From the NCBI GenBank assembly GCA_019054805.1, contig JAHQIY010000005.1, forward strand, positions 4,757,501 through 4,821,500: a stretch of DNA of 64,000 nt, read 5' to 3'. Each line of letters starts with the position of its first letter. The stretch's first letter is position 1. Origin of the DNA: Brachionus manjavacas (Eukaryota; Rotifera; Eurotatoria; Ploima; Brachionidae). The notes beneath the pieces were generated by a model. It worked only from the letters and a program-made list of their open reading frames with translations, was not told where the DNA came from and did no database searches. Shown in pieces: positions 11,628 through 21,869 of this stretch. A program made the position numbers and the translations under genes.

Positions 11628-11985
11628 TTAGTTACAATTCTTAACCTGTTTTTTTTTATAAGGGGGTTCCCTTATAAGCTTGTTATAATCCAAATTTTGT
11701 TCATATAAGTCCTGTCTACTGTCTATTCTCATTAATTTTTCAGCACGTCTTAAATATTGACCAAAGTCTTGACTTAAGGCGAACACTTCTTGATCCCGGA
11801 GCCAGTTGGTAAACAGTCAACATGTCGTTAGGGTTACTCCTGTTACGTAAGGACTTGGTCACTAGCACAAGCGGTAATTTTTGCTCTTCCATTTAGGATC
11901 TGGTTCATTTGATATTGACCATCTGAGAGTACAATTTCACTTGTCAAATAAAGTTCTTGACCTTCAACATCATCGTTGTTTATTA
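11628..11985 (-). pseudogene. Decayed coding fragment with frameshift
   Basis: The minus strand reads NNDDVEGQELYLTSEIVLSD, GQYQMNQILNGRAKITACAS and DQVLT, then a stop. After a frame change near 11830 it continues LFTNWLRDQEVFALSQDFG, QYLRRAEKLMRIDSRQDLYE and QNLDYNKLIREPPYKKK to a TAA at 11628. GC content and amino-acid balance differ strongly from the flanks. No family recognised; an accessory ORF of a mobile element is possible. Confidence 0.35.
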
Positions 11986-11989
11986 TTGT

Positions 11990-12370
11990 TGACCATTTTA
12001 TTGCACAGATAAAATTTCAAATCAGTCAAAATCTTTTTTTTTTTAATTATTTAAATACATAATATTAATGTATACTATAAAAAAAATATGAACTTACTAG
12101 ATACAATGTATTAAATGTCCTATATAAAAAGTTATTTACGAGATAAAAAATTTAACACCTAGATAAAATTATTAACTTCATAGAAAGAAAAATTGAAATG
12201 CAAGATAATTTTTTTAATTGACTAGATATAATAGAAAAGTTACTCAATATTTTATTTGATTTATTTCTTAATTTATTAAACTCGATCAAAGGTTATAAAT
12301 CCATTTCAAATTCTCTTAGCGTTACTTTACTTTACTAATTTATTAATAAAACAATTGAAAAATAAAGTTT
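11990..12370. other. AT-rich spacer
   Basis: No gene or clear repeat seen. Confidence 0.45.
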
Positions 12371-12556
12371 CCCGACACAGACTTTACGAATACGACAAGT
12401 TCGGAGGACAACGAACCTAGCAGTGAAGAAACATACGAATTCGCTTCACAATTTTTCAAAGATTTCATCAGTTTGGTTTGTCCTTTCACTCGGAAGAAAA
12501 AGCTGAAGACCATCAATTTATGTTCAATTGTCTTACATCATTTTTTTATATAGTTT
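12371..12556 (+). pseudogene. Coding-like fragment, plus strand (about 60 codons)
   Basis: The open frame reads PDTDFTNTTSSEDNEPSSEE, TYEFASQFFKDFISLVCPFT and RKKKLKTINLCSIVLHH, then a TAG. It is acidic then basic, with GC-richer codons than its surroundings. It lies just outside the inverted repeat at 12611. No start codon or splice sites are evident. No family recognised. Confidence 0.3.
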
Positions 12557-12610
12557 TGTATCTCGTGAACTTTATTTCTTTTTTTTTTTGATTCTCACTT
12601 AACAATTCAA

Positions 12611-12680
12611 TTTTATCTTTATTTTCTTTTTATATTTAAACTTTTAAATTTACTTCTCCTTAAAAGGAGGTAAATTCAAT
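12611..12680 (+). repeat. Inverted repeat, left arm
   Basis: 12611-12630 (TTTTATCTTTATTTTCTTTT) and, after a 20-bp insertion, 12651-12680 match the reverse complement of 13756-13805 with few differences. The arms enclose a gene fragment of about 0.9 kb. Confidence 0.7.
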
Positions 12681-12814
12681 TAATAATAAACAAATTAAAG
12701 TTTTGTATTCTTGGATCAGTGACAAAAGAAAAACAAGAAAAAATCCTACAACTTTTTCTAAGACATTCTAGGCAGTTAACAACAATAAAGCTAATAATAA
12801 AACTAAAAGAGGAA

Positions 12815-13740
12815 AATTATAATTGACCAATTATTCATTCTTTGGACTAGATTGGAATAGGCTTGCTTGCATAGATCAGCATTACTCAAATTGTTCAAAT
12901 TAAAGACCAGCTTGTCAGAGTCAGTGTTCTCGACTCGGTCGCTGCCCATTTCTTTTCCGCTTTCGATGCAATTGAGTAAGATTTCGCGCACCACCGCTTT
13001 CAAGTCGCCCACACAGTCGCTCAGAGCAGCTCAAAGTTAAACCTTGTCGGGTTCACATGACACACACTGACTGTTCTTTTTGTATCATCTGCTCCTCGTT
13101 CTCCTAACTGCTAAACGTGTATATTTTGAACAACTCCTGATAAAGATGCAGAGTCGAAAGACTAAAACTTTTAAGCTCGAGCACAGGCATCTTTTGCACA
13201 AAAATCAATTTGAACTTGTCAACACTGAGAGCTAGTTGGTCTTTGCTTTTGGCCTGGTTGAGAGACCAGTTGAATATGTCGTCTTAAATTTTGCGAGCTG
13301 TGCTCGAACTTGGCCAAACACGACCACAAATCGTTGACATTTTGAACGCTTAGATCAAAGGTGGCCACAGAGCCGATAGTCGAGTAGACAAAGGACAAAA
13401 ATTAAAGCCGCGCCTGTATTTGCACGTGCTGGTCTTTGCACTGGTCTAAATTGCCAAGACTGATGAAAAACTCGCCGATCAAATTGAACTTGAAGTCGGC
13501 CAAGGCGACCGCTTTGTGAATTTCGATGGCCGGGTGCGATGACTGCTGCTAGGTGAACAGAGCTGTGTTCATGTCTGTGACTGGCTTAGAGGGATGGAGC
13601 TAATTGGCGCCGGTCAAAAAGCTGAACGTGTTGGCAGTGTATTGCTGAAATGAGCTGAATATTTTGGTGAGGAGGCGCAGGGCGATCGGACATGTGACCG
13701 GATTGTGAATATTCTTAATGCATGCCTCTATGAATTTGAA
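12815..13740 (-). pseudogene. USP34-like deubiquitinase fragment (helical-repeat region), decayed
   Basis: A minus-strand block over 900 bp long and much richer in GC than its flanks. It reads PVTCPIALRLLTKIFSSFQQ, ADFKFNLIGEFFISLGNL, RLxFLSFVYSTIGSVATFDL, NVNDLWSCLAKFEHSSQN, then after a frameshift FNWSLNQAKSKDQLALSVDK, FVQKMPVLELKSFSLSTLHL, and after another shift GDLKAVVREILLNCIESGKE. The 'NW.LNQAKSKDQ...LF..KMP.L...S.S...L.L' pattern recalls the helical-repeat scaffold of USP34 (USP9X/USP24/USP34 group). This is from memory and needs a search. At least four in-frame stops are present, several where Gln or Trp is expected. There is no obvious intron over this length, although live genes in the window are split every 100-350 bp, so it may be retro-copied or captured. 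Confidence 0.45.
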
Positions 13741-13755
13741 CTTAATTTATTTATT

Positions 13756-13805
13756 GAATTGAATTAACCTCCTTTAAAGAGAAGTAAAAGAAAATAAAGA
13801 TAAAA
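13756..13805 (-). repeat. Inverted repeat, right arm
   Basis: The reverse complement matches 12611-12630 plus 12651-12680: a TTTTATCTTTATTTTCTTTT block, then ACTTCTC, AGGAGG and AATTCAATT blocks. It is followed by a T-rich run. Confidence 0.7.
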
Positions 13806-13862
13806 TTTTTTTTTTTTTTTGTGTTTTTTTAAAAAATGAAAAATTATTATCTAAAAATTAAA

Positions 13863-15985
13863 TTACAAAAATAAAAAAGGAACATTAGTTCGAAAATAGA
13901 AAAAGGGATGAAAGTTAGAAAGCAAGATAATACCATCATTAGAAATCAGATTAATCTTAAGATTTTCTTTAAGTTGGTTTATATTTACTGAAATTTTTGA
14001 GGTTTCAATTTTAAAGAACTTGGAAATAAGTACTAAGTCGGAGGAAAAAGATTTATTAGAGGGGGGGTCACTTAGCATATATTTTAAAAATTGTGATGAT
14101 AGATAATTATATTTTATTGTATCAATAAAAGTTAGTTTTGAAAATAGATAAAGTTCATCAAAGTTGAATAATTTTAGTACTTTTAAGACTCGTGACATGT
14201 GACAGTAGGCTTTTAAACCAAACATTTGTCTAATTAAGTTGTTTTGTAATTTATTTATTGAATCCTTTGTGGTCGAATTGAGAGTAAGAGCCTCAAGACC
14301 ATATGTGAATTTAGATAAGCAAAATGTTTTGTATATAAAAGATTTGAATTTAGGTGAAGAGGTAGGACTATTTTTAGGCAGAAGATATGAAATTCCAAAA
14401 AAGCTGCTCTGAACTTTTTAAAATTTATAACTGCCTGTGTGTTAAGGTCAAGATTAGAATCTATAATGAATCCTAAGTATTTTAACTGATTTGCTTCTTC
14501 AAGTTCGGATCCATTAAGGTGAAATACCGACTTAAATAATTGAGTGCCAAAGTTAACAACTTTTGTTTTATTAGGGTTAAATTTTATTCTCCATTTATTC
14601 CCATAAGATCCACAAATATCCAAAAGCATTTGTAGATGGGAGTCAACTGGGCTTAATAAGATTATATCATCTGCGTAGACAATGATAGAAACATTAAGAT
14701 TTTTATAAAGAGCTCCAAGCTCATTGTTAAGGCATTCTATTATAAGATCATCAATATATATGTTGAAAAGAAAAGAAGATAAAATAGCTCCTTGTTTTAC
14801 ACCAGTTTCAATTTTAAAGGGTTTAGTTGTTAGATTATTTGGAAGAGATAAAACAGCTAGTGCTGAGTTATAATAAATCCTAAGCAATACCCAGTAGGAA
14901 GTATGCAGTCTCTTTAATAGTTTATAGAATAAGCCATCACGCCATATTTTCTCAAAGGCCTTTTCTGCATCTAAAGATGCTATCCTACATCCAGAGCCTT
15001 TATTGATGTAGTTAAGAGTTGTTTCTTTTAATACAAAAATGGCATGGTTACATGAGGTTTTTCTTAAAACCAAATTGGTTATTACTAACTTTGTAAAGAT
15101 CAGGGGAGTTAATTAGAATAAGTTTTTCTAGGATTTGAGCAAAGCAGTTTGAAATAGAAATAGGTCTTATATTGTTTAGATCATAGCTGTTTTTTAAATT
15201 GTCTTTTAGAATAGGATTAATTTTTGAAGTATTAAGATTTTTGGGATCTTATTGAATAGTAGAAGTTGGTTGAAGAATTCAAGTAGAATTTCATAAAAGC
15301 CAACAAAATTTACATTTTTTAACAGGTTATAGGAGATTTTGTCAAAACCAGTTACTTTTGAGTTATCAAATTCTGATATTATTTTCTTTAGTTGAGACAG
15401 CTCAAAAAAAGGCAGAGTATCAGGACGAGTGTAGTTCACAAATGTTTCATTCACATGTTTTTTAATATTTAGCTGATCACTTGAGAGAGAGGATTCATCC
15501 TCTTTGAATAAATTTAAGAAATGAGAAAAGAGTTTATCCGGTGGGAGAGTTTTTTCTTTTCTAACATTTCTTTTATTTTTAGACTGTGCTAGTCTTTTCC
15601 AAAATCTATTCCTATCTTTTAAAGAGAAAAGACTTTCTATTTTTGCTTGCTCTTTTAATTCATTTAGATAAATTTGTTGTCGTTGAGCTCTTCTAAATTC
15701 TTTCTTTAATTGTCTTCTTTTATGCGAACTTAATGCGTCTGTCAAATTATTATCTGAAATTGTTTTTCGGTTTCTTTGACAATTGTCGAATGTGTTTCTT
15801 GCGCTTCGCTGCTTTGGTTCATCAATAAATCCTACAAAAATGTGTTGCCTGATTCACTTAAATCGCTCGCTTAGTTTCAACCGATTCGACTCACTAGCAT
15901 TCGCATCTTCAAAAAGAAATTTTTTTTTAAAACCTGTAGTTTTTAGGGCTGTTAAATTGGCGGGAAATGCTTTTCAGTAAAACAG
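13863..15985 (-). pseudogene. Non-LTR retrotransposon reverse transcriptase, broken
   Basis: Minus-strand frames follow in order. From about 15985: a region with DEPKQRSARNTFDNCQRN, and RRQLKKEFRRAQRQQI near 15718. Then FDNSKVTGFDKISYNLLKNV (RT entry), QFGFKKN, SLDAEKAFEKIWRDGLFYKL (motif A), TGVKQGAILSSFLFNIYIDD (motif B), VSIIVYADDIILLSPVDSHL (motif C, catalytic YADD) and LKYLGFIIDSNLDLN. After a frameshift near 14410 a thumb-like tail follows to 13863. YADD and the 'G..QG..LS..LF..YIDDL' block identify a LINE-type RT. Frameshifts near 15206, 15073 and 14410 and a stop near 15880 show it is inactive. The clade cannot be fixed by eye. No endonuclease domain remains. Confidence 0.85.
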
Positions 15986-16189
15986 TTGGTGAATGCCAAA
16001 AAGTTCACAATATCCTGACTTTTTTTAATCAACTTAAAAAATAGATAATTTTTTTTCTTCAAATATCAATATAGAATTATTTACTTCATGATGTAGATTA
16101 GGTCCGTACAAAAACTCAATAATATTATTCTGTACATACCAGTCGGCGAGTTCATAATTATTTTCAAGGCTACTTGGTGTAACAACTTT
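15986..16189. other. AT-rich spacer before the LTR
   Basis: GGTGTAACAA-CTT-TTGTTACACC near 16176-16198 forms a 10-bp hairpin that includes the LTR edge; otherwise nothing is seen. Confidence 0.5.
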
Positions 16190-16436
16190 TGTTACACCTT
16201 GTTACATATTTTACAGGAGCAAATTTTTTTCAGTCATCGGTCAGAAAAATTTCAATAAAGAACTTTATTGAAATTTTTCTCTGAGAATTTATTTCATCTG
16301 ATTCAGTTAAAATAAAAAAACATTTTTTTATTTATTGATCAAAAAAATCCTTGGAATAAAATATTCTTTTATAAAAAGAAAAAATAATTTTATTTTTTAT
16401 TCTTATTTACAAATAAATTTGGGAGGGGGTGTAACA
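16190..16436 (-). repeat. LTR (3' LTR of a Gypsy-like element), TGTTACACC...GGTGTAACA
   Basis: The 247-bp segment starts TGTTACACC and ends GGTGTAACA, perfect inverted ends of LTR type. On the minus strand it is preceded by a purine-rich GGCAAAGGAGTAA (polypurine tract). Inside, 16243-16280 is a perfect foldback (18-bp arms, 2-nt loop) that contains AATAAAG, fitting an R/U5 polyadenylation hairpin. Confidence 0.6.
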
Positions 16437-17100
16437 TTACTCCTTTGCCGTGGAAGAACGGCTCCCGACGTTCGGGGAAACAAAGTACAAATAATAATAA
16501 ACAAAAAAAAAGTGAATGATCTTGCCGTAGTTTTGCCGGTTCCTAACATACCTTGAAAGTGACCGAGCATATCACTAAATGGCTCATCCATAGGCAAATG
16601 AATCACCATTTGCGGAGTGTGCGAGACTGGTTTGCTCGTGGCTGTAGATCCTATATGCGGCGTACCGTCGACGCCAAACAATATGGCCAGTTATGAATTG
16701 AGGCTGGATACTGAGACGGGAAAAAAACACAAAAACGCTTTGGTTTGTTGCGTAGCTATGAGCGGAGTCTGCTCTTTTCTGTTTGTTCAACTCGGCTGTA
16801 CTTCTCGGCAGTTTGCAACCGATCAGGAGGTTTACGAGTCTTTTTGGGGCGCACCAGTGATTTTTGCTCTTCACGGGTGTTTTCTCCTTCTTGAACAGCT
16901 TTTCCCTCCTCCAGCTATTCAGGAACAATTTCTGAATATGAAACAACCCAGTAACTTTCTTGATCAAATTCAACAGTACTGCTCGGCTCAAGATGCGTCT
17001 CCTTAACAGGATTTGCTGCATTTGATAACAGTTCAGTTATCTCTTTTTCCTGAATTGGCATCGATTCATTGACCAATGTTGGATAACAAGTACTTTCGTG
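16437..17100 (-). pseudogene. Gypsy-like Pol C-terminal tail
   Basis: The minus strand reads YPTLVNESMPIQEKEITELL, SSTVEFDQESYWVVSYSEIV, a TAG, EEGKAVQEGENTREEQKSL, VRPKKTRKPPDRLQTAEKYS, RVEQTEKSRLRS and a second TAG. A basic 'RPKR..KPPDRL' segment just before the polypurine tract is typical of the extreme C-terminus of Gypsy-type polyproteins. The protease, RT and integrase core between this and the gag part is missing. The overlapping open frame on the plus strand (16617-17006) is a shadow. Confidence 0.5.
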
Positions 17101-17237
17101 GGGTTAGAATATTTGAAAGAAAATAATTTATTCTACTGATCAAACATTTACAGGTTAGTAAATGTTTTTCATTTGGCTCTTTTTTTTTAAGAAACAAATG
17201 TTTCTTATTTTCATTCACGACTTCTTGAACTACTTGA

Positions 17238-18105
17238 TTAGACAATTTCTACAACGTTTGTTCTCTTTTTTCTAACGTTATCATTCTCATCTGATTTTTT
17301 CTGGAATAACAGTCTGCTACCAAATGTCCTGACTTTCCACAGTACAGACACAATTTCCTGCTTTTCTGCAGGGTTGATGTAACAAATTGTTTTCGTTTTT
17401 CTGGAATGGAAACATTCATTTGTTTTCTCAAGCAACAGTCCGATCCAAAATGACCATATTTTCCGCAGAACAGGCATAATCTCGCAGCCGGCTTGTCGAT
17501 TTGGTTTTTCCATGTAAATTTATATCGAAACATTTGGTTAATTTACCTTTAACTTTTTCTTTGAAAGTGTTAAATACTCCGGAACCCTTATTTTTATAAA
17601 TCGCCGCATTCTCCTCTAATGGTGTGCTAACCGTCGAATCGTGCCAAAAATTAATGAACGGATTCCTTTGGTGCCATTTTTACCGAACATTTTTGTCATT
17701 AAATGAAACATTCTGTGTTTAGATAGGCTCTAACAAAGATTTTCCTTCGTGCTGTTCCGGCTCAGAACTGCAGTACAAATTACAGCCTGTAATAGGAAAA
17801 GAACGTCCCCGGCTATTCCCACTGAAACCTTTTTGAACAATATTTCGCCATTTGTTTGTCGGTTCGGTTTTGATCGCTGACTTTTCCAAATAATCTTGGC
17901 GAACTTTTTCCGGAGTCCCGTTGAACATTTTATTTGTGTTGGCGGATTGAAGACCAGAATTTAAAACTTTACAACTGACCAGTGCAGAGGTTTGTAATAA
18001 TTTTAAAAGCACTAGCTACAACAATCATAGTTAAAGACAGCACAGCTATGCTAAAACCCAATTGTTCATCCAACATCGTGTTCTATTTTCTTTTTTTTTA
18101 AGCTT
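17238..18105 (-). pseudogene. Gypsy-like gag with two CCHC zinc knuckles
   Basis: It starts near 18080 with MLDEQLGFSIAVLSLTMIVV (hydrophobic) and shifts frame to NTNKMFNGTPEKVRQDYLEK and RNIVQKGFSGNSRGRS. It continues with KGSGVFNTFKEKVKGKLTK and, in another frame, CLFCGKYGHFGSDC and CLYCGKSGHLVADC, two perfect C-x2-C-x4-H-x4-C retroviral-type knuckles. The order after the primer site (basic/helical region, then two knuckles) fits Gag. Frameshifts near 17520 and 17990 break it. The hydrophobic N-terminus is unusual for Gag. Confidence 0.65.
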
Positions 18106-18121
18106 AACCCCTGCCACCAAT

Positions 18122-18303
18122 TTAATAACGTGCGCAATTAAATAAAATTGAGAGAGAGAGGGAGGGAGGGAGGGAGAGAAACAAAAGTTAGACTCTTCTC
18201 TAACTTCTTTATTCTAAAAACCAAAAACTAAGCATAACAAAACATATATATAGAGATCTAGCAAGGCTCCAGAAGACCGGGGTTTGCTGGAGGGAGTATT
18301 ACA
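18122..18303 (-). repeat. 5' LTR-like segment with adjacent primer-binding site
   Basis: On the minus strand the segment begins TGTAATACTCCCTCCAGC at 18303, contains AATAAAG and a (GA)/(GGGA) tract (about 18150-18178 plus), and ends near 18122. It is followed directly by TTGGTGGCAGGGGTTAAG, which looks like a tRNA primer-binding site (TGG start). Its sequence does not match the LTR at 16190-16436 beyond the first about 15 bases. Confidence 0.55.
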
Positions 18304-18872
18304 GTTATTAATAGAATCTCAAAAAAAATTTTAATCTTACCTTTAAAATCTAATTATTTTTTGAAAATTAATAAATTTTAATATTTAAAATACGAAAATT
18401 TAGACATAAAAATATTCAAAAAGTATATTCAATTATCTTTTTGGCAGCTTTTTAGGGAACTATGAATTCATTGTGAATTATTTCTTAACCTCAACTATAT
18501 TTTAACACTGGTTTTACCGTGGTGTTGCCAAGGTATTTTAAGAGAAAGTATGGTTACCGCCGCATTCGACACGTAGTTACGTCACTGACTCTTGTGACTT
18601 AAATGATCTGAAACCTAAAGACTTAAAAATAAAAAAATTAGCAATTAAAAAATTAACCATTTTTTTCTTTACAATTTTAACATTTTTATTGCAACAAATT
18701 CAAAATAATATTAGTAGAAGCAAAGATTTTTTTTATTGAAATTTACTAAAATACATCTTTAACCAGAAATAAAACATTTATTCATAAAAATATTTGATAA
18801 AAAAAAATAGAACTTGTTAATAAATTGTATCTTTTCTGCTTAAAAAAACATAAGTAAATTTCACTTTCCTCT
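18304..18872. other. AT-rich spacer, 3' flank of HSP70
   Basis: No gene seen. 18510-18600 is GC-richer (CGTGGTGTTGCCAAGG, GCCGCATTCGACACG) but has no open frame I trust. Confidence 0.5.
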
Positions 18873-20795
18873 TTAATCGACTTCTTCAATTTTTGGTCCT
18901 CCATTATTTGCTTGACTTGATGTATTTTTGTCTTTATGCATACTATTAGGTGTTCCACCTTGATACATTTTGGTAATAATTGGTGAACAAATTTTTTCCA
19001 TCTCTTTAAGTTTGTGATCGAATTCCTCTTTTTCAGCAGTTTGATTCGAATCGAGCCACTTTATAGTATCATTACAAGCATCGAGAATTTTCATTTTTTC
19101 ATCTTTTCCAATTTTAGATGTCATTTTTTCATCATATATAGTTTGCTTCATATTAAAACAATATGATTCAAGAGAATTCTTAGACGCAATACGTTCTCGT
19201 TGCACTTCGTCTTCTTTTTTGAACTTTTCCGCTTCGTTCACCATTTTTTCAATTTCCTCTTTACTCAATCGACCTTTATCATTTTTGATAGTAATTTGAT
19301 TTCTTTTGCCATTTGACTGGTCAGTTGCACTTACATTCAAAATTCCATCTGCATCTATATCGAAAGTAACCTCAATTTGAGGAACACCACGTGGAGCTGG
19401 CGGAATGCCGGACAGCTCAAATTTTCCTAATAAATTATTATCTTTGGTCATTGCTCTTTCTCCTTCAAATATTTGAATCAAAACACCAGTTTGATTATCG
19501 GCATAAGTGGTAAAATTTTGAGTCTGTTTTGTGGGTATAGTAGTGTTCCTTTTGATTAAAGAAGTCATTACTCCGCCGGCAGTTTCAATACCTAATGATA
19601 AAGGAGCTACATCAAGCAGTAAAATGTCTTGAACAGCCTCAGACTGATCACCGGACAAAATAGCAGCTTGAATAGCGGCACCATAAGCTACGGCTTCATC
19701 AGGATTTATTGATTTGTTCAATTCTTTTCCATTGAAAAAGTCTAGTAATAGTTTTTGGACTTTGGGAATTCGAGAAGATCCACCGACTAAAACAATATCA
19801 TCTATTTTTGATTTGTCTAGTTTGGCGTCTCTTAAGGCTTTCTCAACCGGGTCCAATGTACCACGGAACAAATCAGAGCACAATTCTTCAAAACGCGCCC
19901 TTGTTATGCTTGTGTAAAAATCAATTCCTTCATGTAAAGAATCTATTTCTATGTTGGCTTGAGCCGACGAGGATAAGGTTCGCTTGGCTCTTTCACAAGC
20001 TGTTCTAAGTCTTCGCACAGCTCTCTTATTTTTACTTGGGTCTTTTTTATGTTTGCGTTTAAATTCTTCAATAAAATGATTGACCATTCTGTTATCAAAG
20101 TCCTCTCCACCAAGATGAGTATCACCAGCTGTCGATTTTACTTCAAAAATTCCTTTTTCGATGTTTAAAATGCTAACATCAAAAGTGCCACCACCAAGAT
20201 CGAAAATGAGTACATTTCTTTCTTTTTGAACTTTTTTGTCCAAACCGTAGGCAATTGCTGCAGCAGTAGGTTCATTAATAATTCTGAGCACATTCAAACC
20301 GGCGATTTTACCAGCATCTTTGGTTGCTTCACGCTGGGAGTTATTAAAATAAGCTGGAACAGTTATAACTGCATCAGTTACTTTTTGTCCCAAATAGGCT
20401 TCAGCTGTTTCTTTCATTTTCAATAGAACCATCGAAGATAGTTCCTCCGGGTTAAATGTTTTAGTTTCAGATTTAAATTCAACTTGAATTTTGGGCTTAG
20501 AAGCATCATTAATGACTTTAAATGGCCAGTGTTTCATGTCAGCTTGGACTGAAGGGTCGTCGAATTTTCGTCCAATTAACCTTTTGGCATCAAAAACCGT
20601 GTTATTCGGATTCATGGCCACTTGATTTTTGGCTGCATCTCCGATCAGGCGTTCGGTGTCTGTGAATGCAACGTATGATGGAGTTGTTCGATTACCTTGA
20701 TCATTAGCGATTATTTCTATTTTACCATGTTGGAACACACCAACACAAGAATAGGTTGTTCCCAGATCAATTCCAATAGCTGGGGTTTTTGGCAT
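18873..20795 (-). CDS. Cytosolic HSP70 chaperone, full length (640 aa)
   Basis: An intronless 640-codon frame. The nucleotide-binding domain (about 1-385) carries [22 protein letters not shown] and VGGSSRIPK. The substrate domain follows, then the helical lid and C-terminal KIEEVD, the cytosolic/nuclear HSP70 signature that binds TPR co-chaperones (HOP, CHIP). A Gly/Met-rich GGTPNSMHK tail precedes it. It refolds and holds client proteins with ATP and J-domain partners. The lack of introns and the HSE promoter fit a heat-inducible member. Compared with usual HSP70s it has S for T in GGSTR, L for Q in LLQDFF and D for N in IDANG, where the truncated paralog keeps the usual residues; none is a known catalytic residue. 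The ATG is the only one in context and aligns with the family start. Confidence 0.97.
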   Translation of the reverse strand: MPKTPAIGIDLGTTYSCVGVFQHGKIEIIANDQGNRTTPSYVAFTDTERLIGDAAKNQVAMNPNNTVFDAKRLIGRKFDDPSVQADMKHWPFKVINDASKPKIQVEFKSETKTFNPEELSSMVLLKMKETAEAYLGQKVTDAVITVPAYFNNSQREATKDAGKIAGLNVLRIINEPTAAAIAYGLDKKVQKERNVLIFDLGGGTFDVSILNIEKGIFEVKSTAGDTHLGGEDFDNRMVNHFIEEFKRKHKKDPSKNKRAVRRLRTACERAKRTLSSSAQANIEIDSLHEGIDFYTSITRARFEELCSDLFRGTLDPVEKALRDAKLDKSKIDDIVLVGGSSRIPKVQKLLLDFFNGKELNKSINPDEAVAYGAAIQAAILSGDQSEAVQDILLLDVAPLSLGIETAGGVMTSLIKRNTTIPTKQTQNFTTYADNQTGVLIQIFEGERAMTKDNNLLGKFELSGIPPAPRGVPQIEVTFDIDADGILNVSATDQSNGKRNQITIKNDKGRLSKEEIEKMVNEAEKFKKEDEVQRERIASKNSLESYCFNMKQTIYDEKMTSKIGKDEKMKILDACNDTIKWLDSNQTAEKEEFDHKLKEMEKICSPIITKMYQGGTPNSMHKDKNTSSQANNGGPKIEEVD

Positions 20796-20937
20796 TTTGT
20801 TTGGATTACTTTCGTTTTTTAATTGATAATTATTGAAATTAAATTTTTGAGAATTATGACCAAATTTATATCATTTAAGAATAGAACAGATTATTCAAGA
20901 ATTAAATAGAAATTTCTACGTTATTACTGAAAATTCT
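19165..20937 (-). repeat. Segmental duplication, copy 2 (HSP70 unit)
   Basis: Partner of 2348-4100 in direct orientation. Identity starts at the GATTCAAGAGAATTCTT shared with 2348-2364, so the copied unit lacks the last about 290 bp of this gene (lid end and EEVD). Confidence 0.9.
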
Positions 20938-21025
20938 GTTTTTAAGAATATGCTAGAATTACTATTAAATTAGCTTATTTAGGCTTAATATGGAATTGAT
21001 ATTTAAAGAATTTTCAAGAAAATTC
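20865..21025 (-). promoter_or_regulatory. HSP70 promoter: TATA box and two heat-shock element clusters
   Basis: TATAAA (minus) at 20865-20870. A proximal cluster is shared with the other copy (half-sites at 20894, 20899, 20909, 20914, 20929 and 20934). A distal, unshared array at 21008-21025 reads GAAttTTCaaGAAaaTTC: four perfect alternating pentamers, a full consensus HSF site. The distal array lies beyond the duplication edge at 20937. Confidence 0.75.
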
Positions 21026-21869
21026 TTGATAAAATTCTTAAAAAAACAGTTTTCTCAAATAAATTATTTATTTTAAATATTTGAATAATGATTTTATTTT
21101 GAATTAGTTTAAAAGATGAAACTATTGATGAATGTGTAGATAAAACTTTTTTTGATTTTCTGAACAAATTTTAAATCACCAAAAACAAAAATTTATATTT
21201 CTATTGTTTTATATTAAATGCTTTTGATTGTTTCTTTTAATTTCAAGTTTCAAATTGTTGATTGAGCTTTGTTACGCTTTGCTGGACAAAACCAGCAACT
21301 TTTTTTAAAATCGAGTTTGATTTTCTTTTTACACTTGACAGTAAAAAAATTGACTTATTTAGATTGTTTGAGATTAAAAATTAAAAAACTTAAAATACAA
21401 TTTTATTAAACTTTTTAATGGGACAAAACAATGATTTGCAATAGAAATAATTAACTTTTGTTTTAGAAAATTTTTGTTTTATGCAGTTTCTTCAACCTTA
21501 AATTTACAATAATAAATAAATTTATCAGTTTATACAGAATAAGAGATTATCAAATTTAAATTTTTTAAATTATCATTTCAATAAAAGTAAAGGAAAAAAT
21601 ACTCTTCTTAGTAAGAGAACATTTTTTAAGTTTTATCGTTAATAATAATAAAATAATAAAAAGTTATAAAATTAATTTTGAAAAATCTTAGCAGCGAAAT
21701 CAAATTATGCAAACTATTTTCCAAAATAACTTTGAATGCTTACGGTAAAGTTAATAATTTTTTATCATAATGAACTATTCAAAAAAATAAAAATTCTAGA
21801 TTAAGTTATTAGAAATTATTCATCCAACTGTTCCTAAATTCTCTCATATTTCGTTTAAGTTGTTTAAAT
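21026..21869. other. AT-rich intergenic region between divergent HSP70 and ANO8
   Basis: No gene seen. It presumably holds the ANO8 promoter. A CGTTTAAG acceptor-like signal lies about 10 nt upstream of the ANO8 ATG. Confidence 0.5.

Noticed and set aside
16617..17006. Plus-strand 129-codon frame with many Cys and Phe
   Set aside because: Antisense to the Gypsy-like Pol tail (VRPKKTRKPPDRLQ on the minus strand), which fits its place next to a polypurine tract and LTR.
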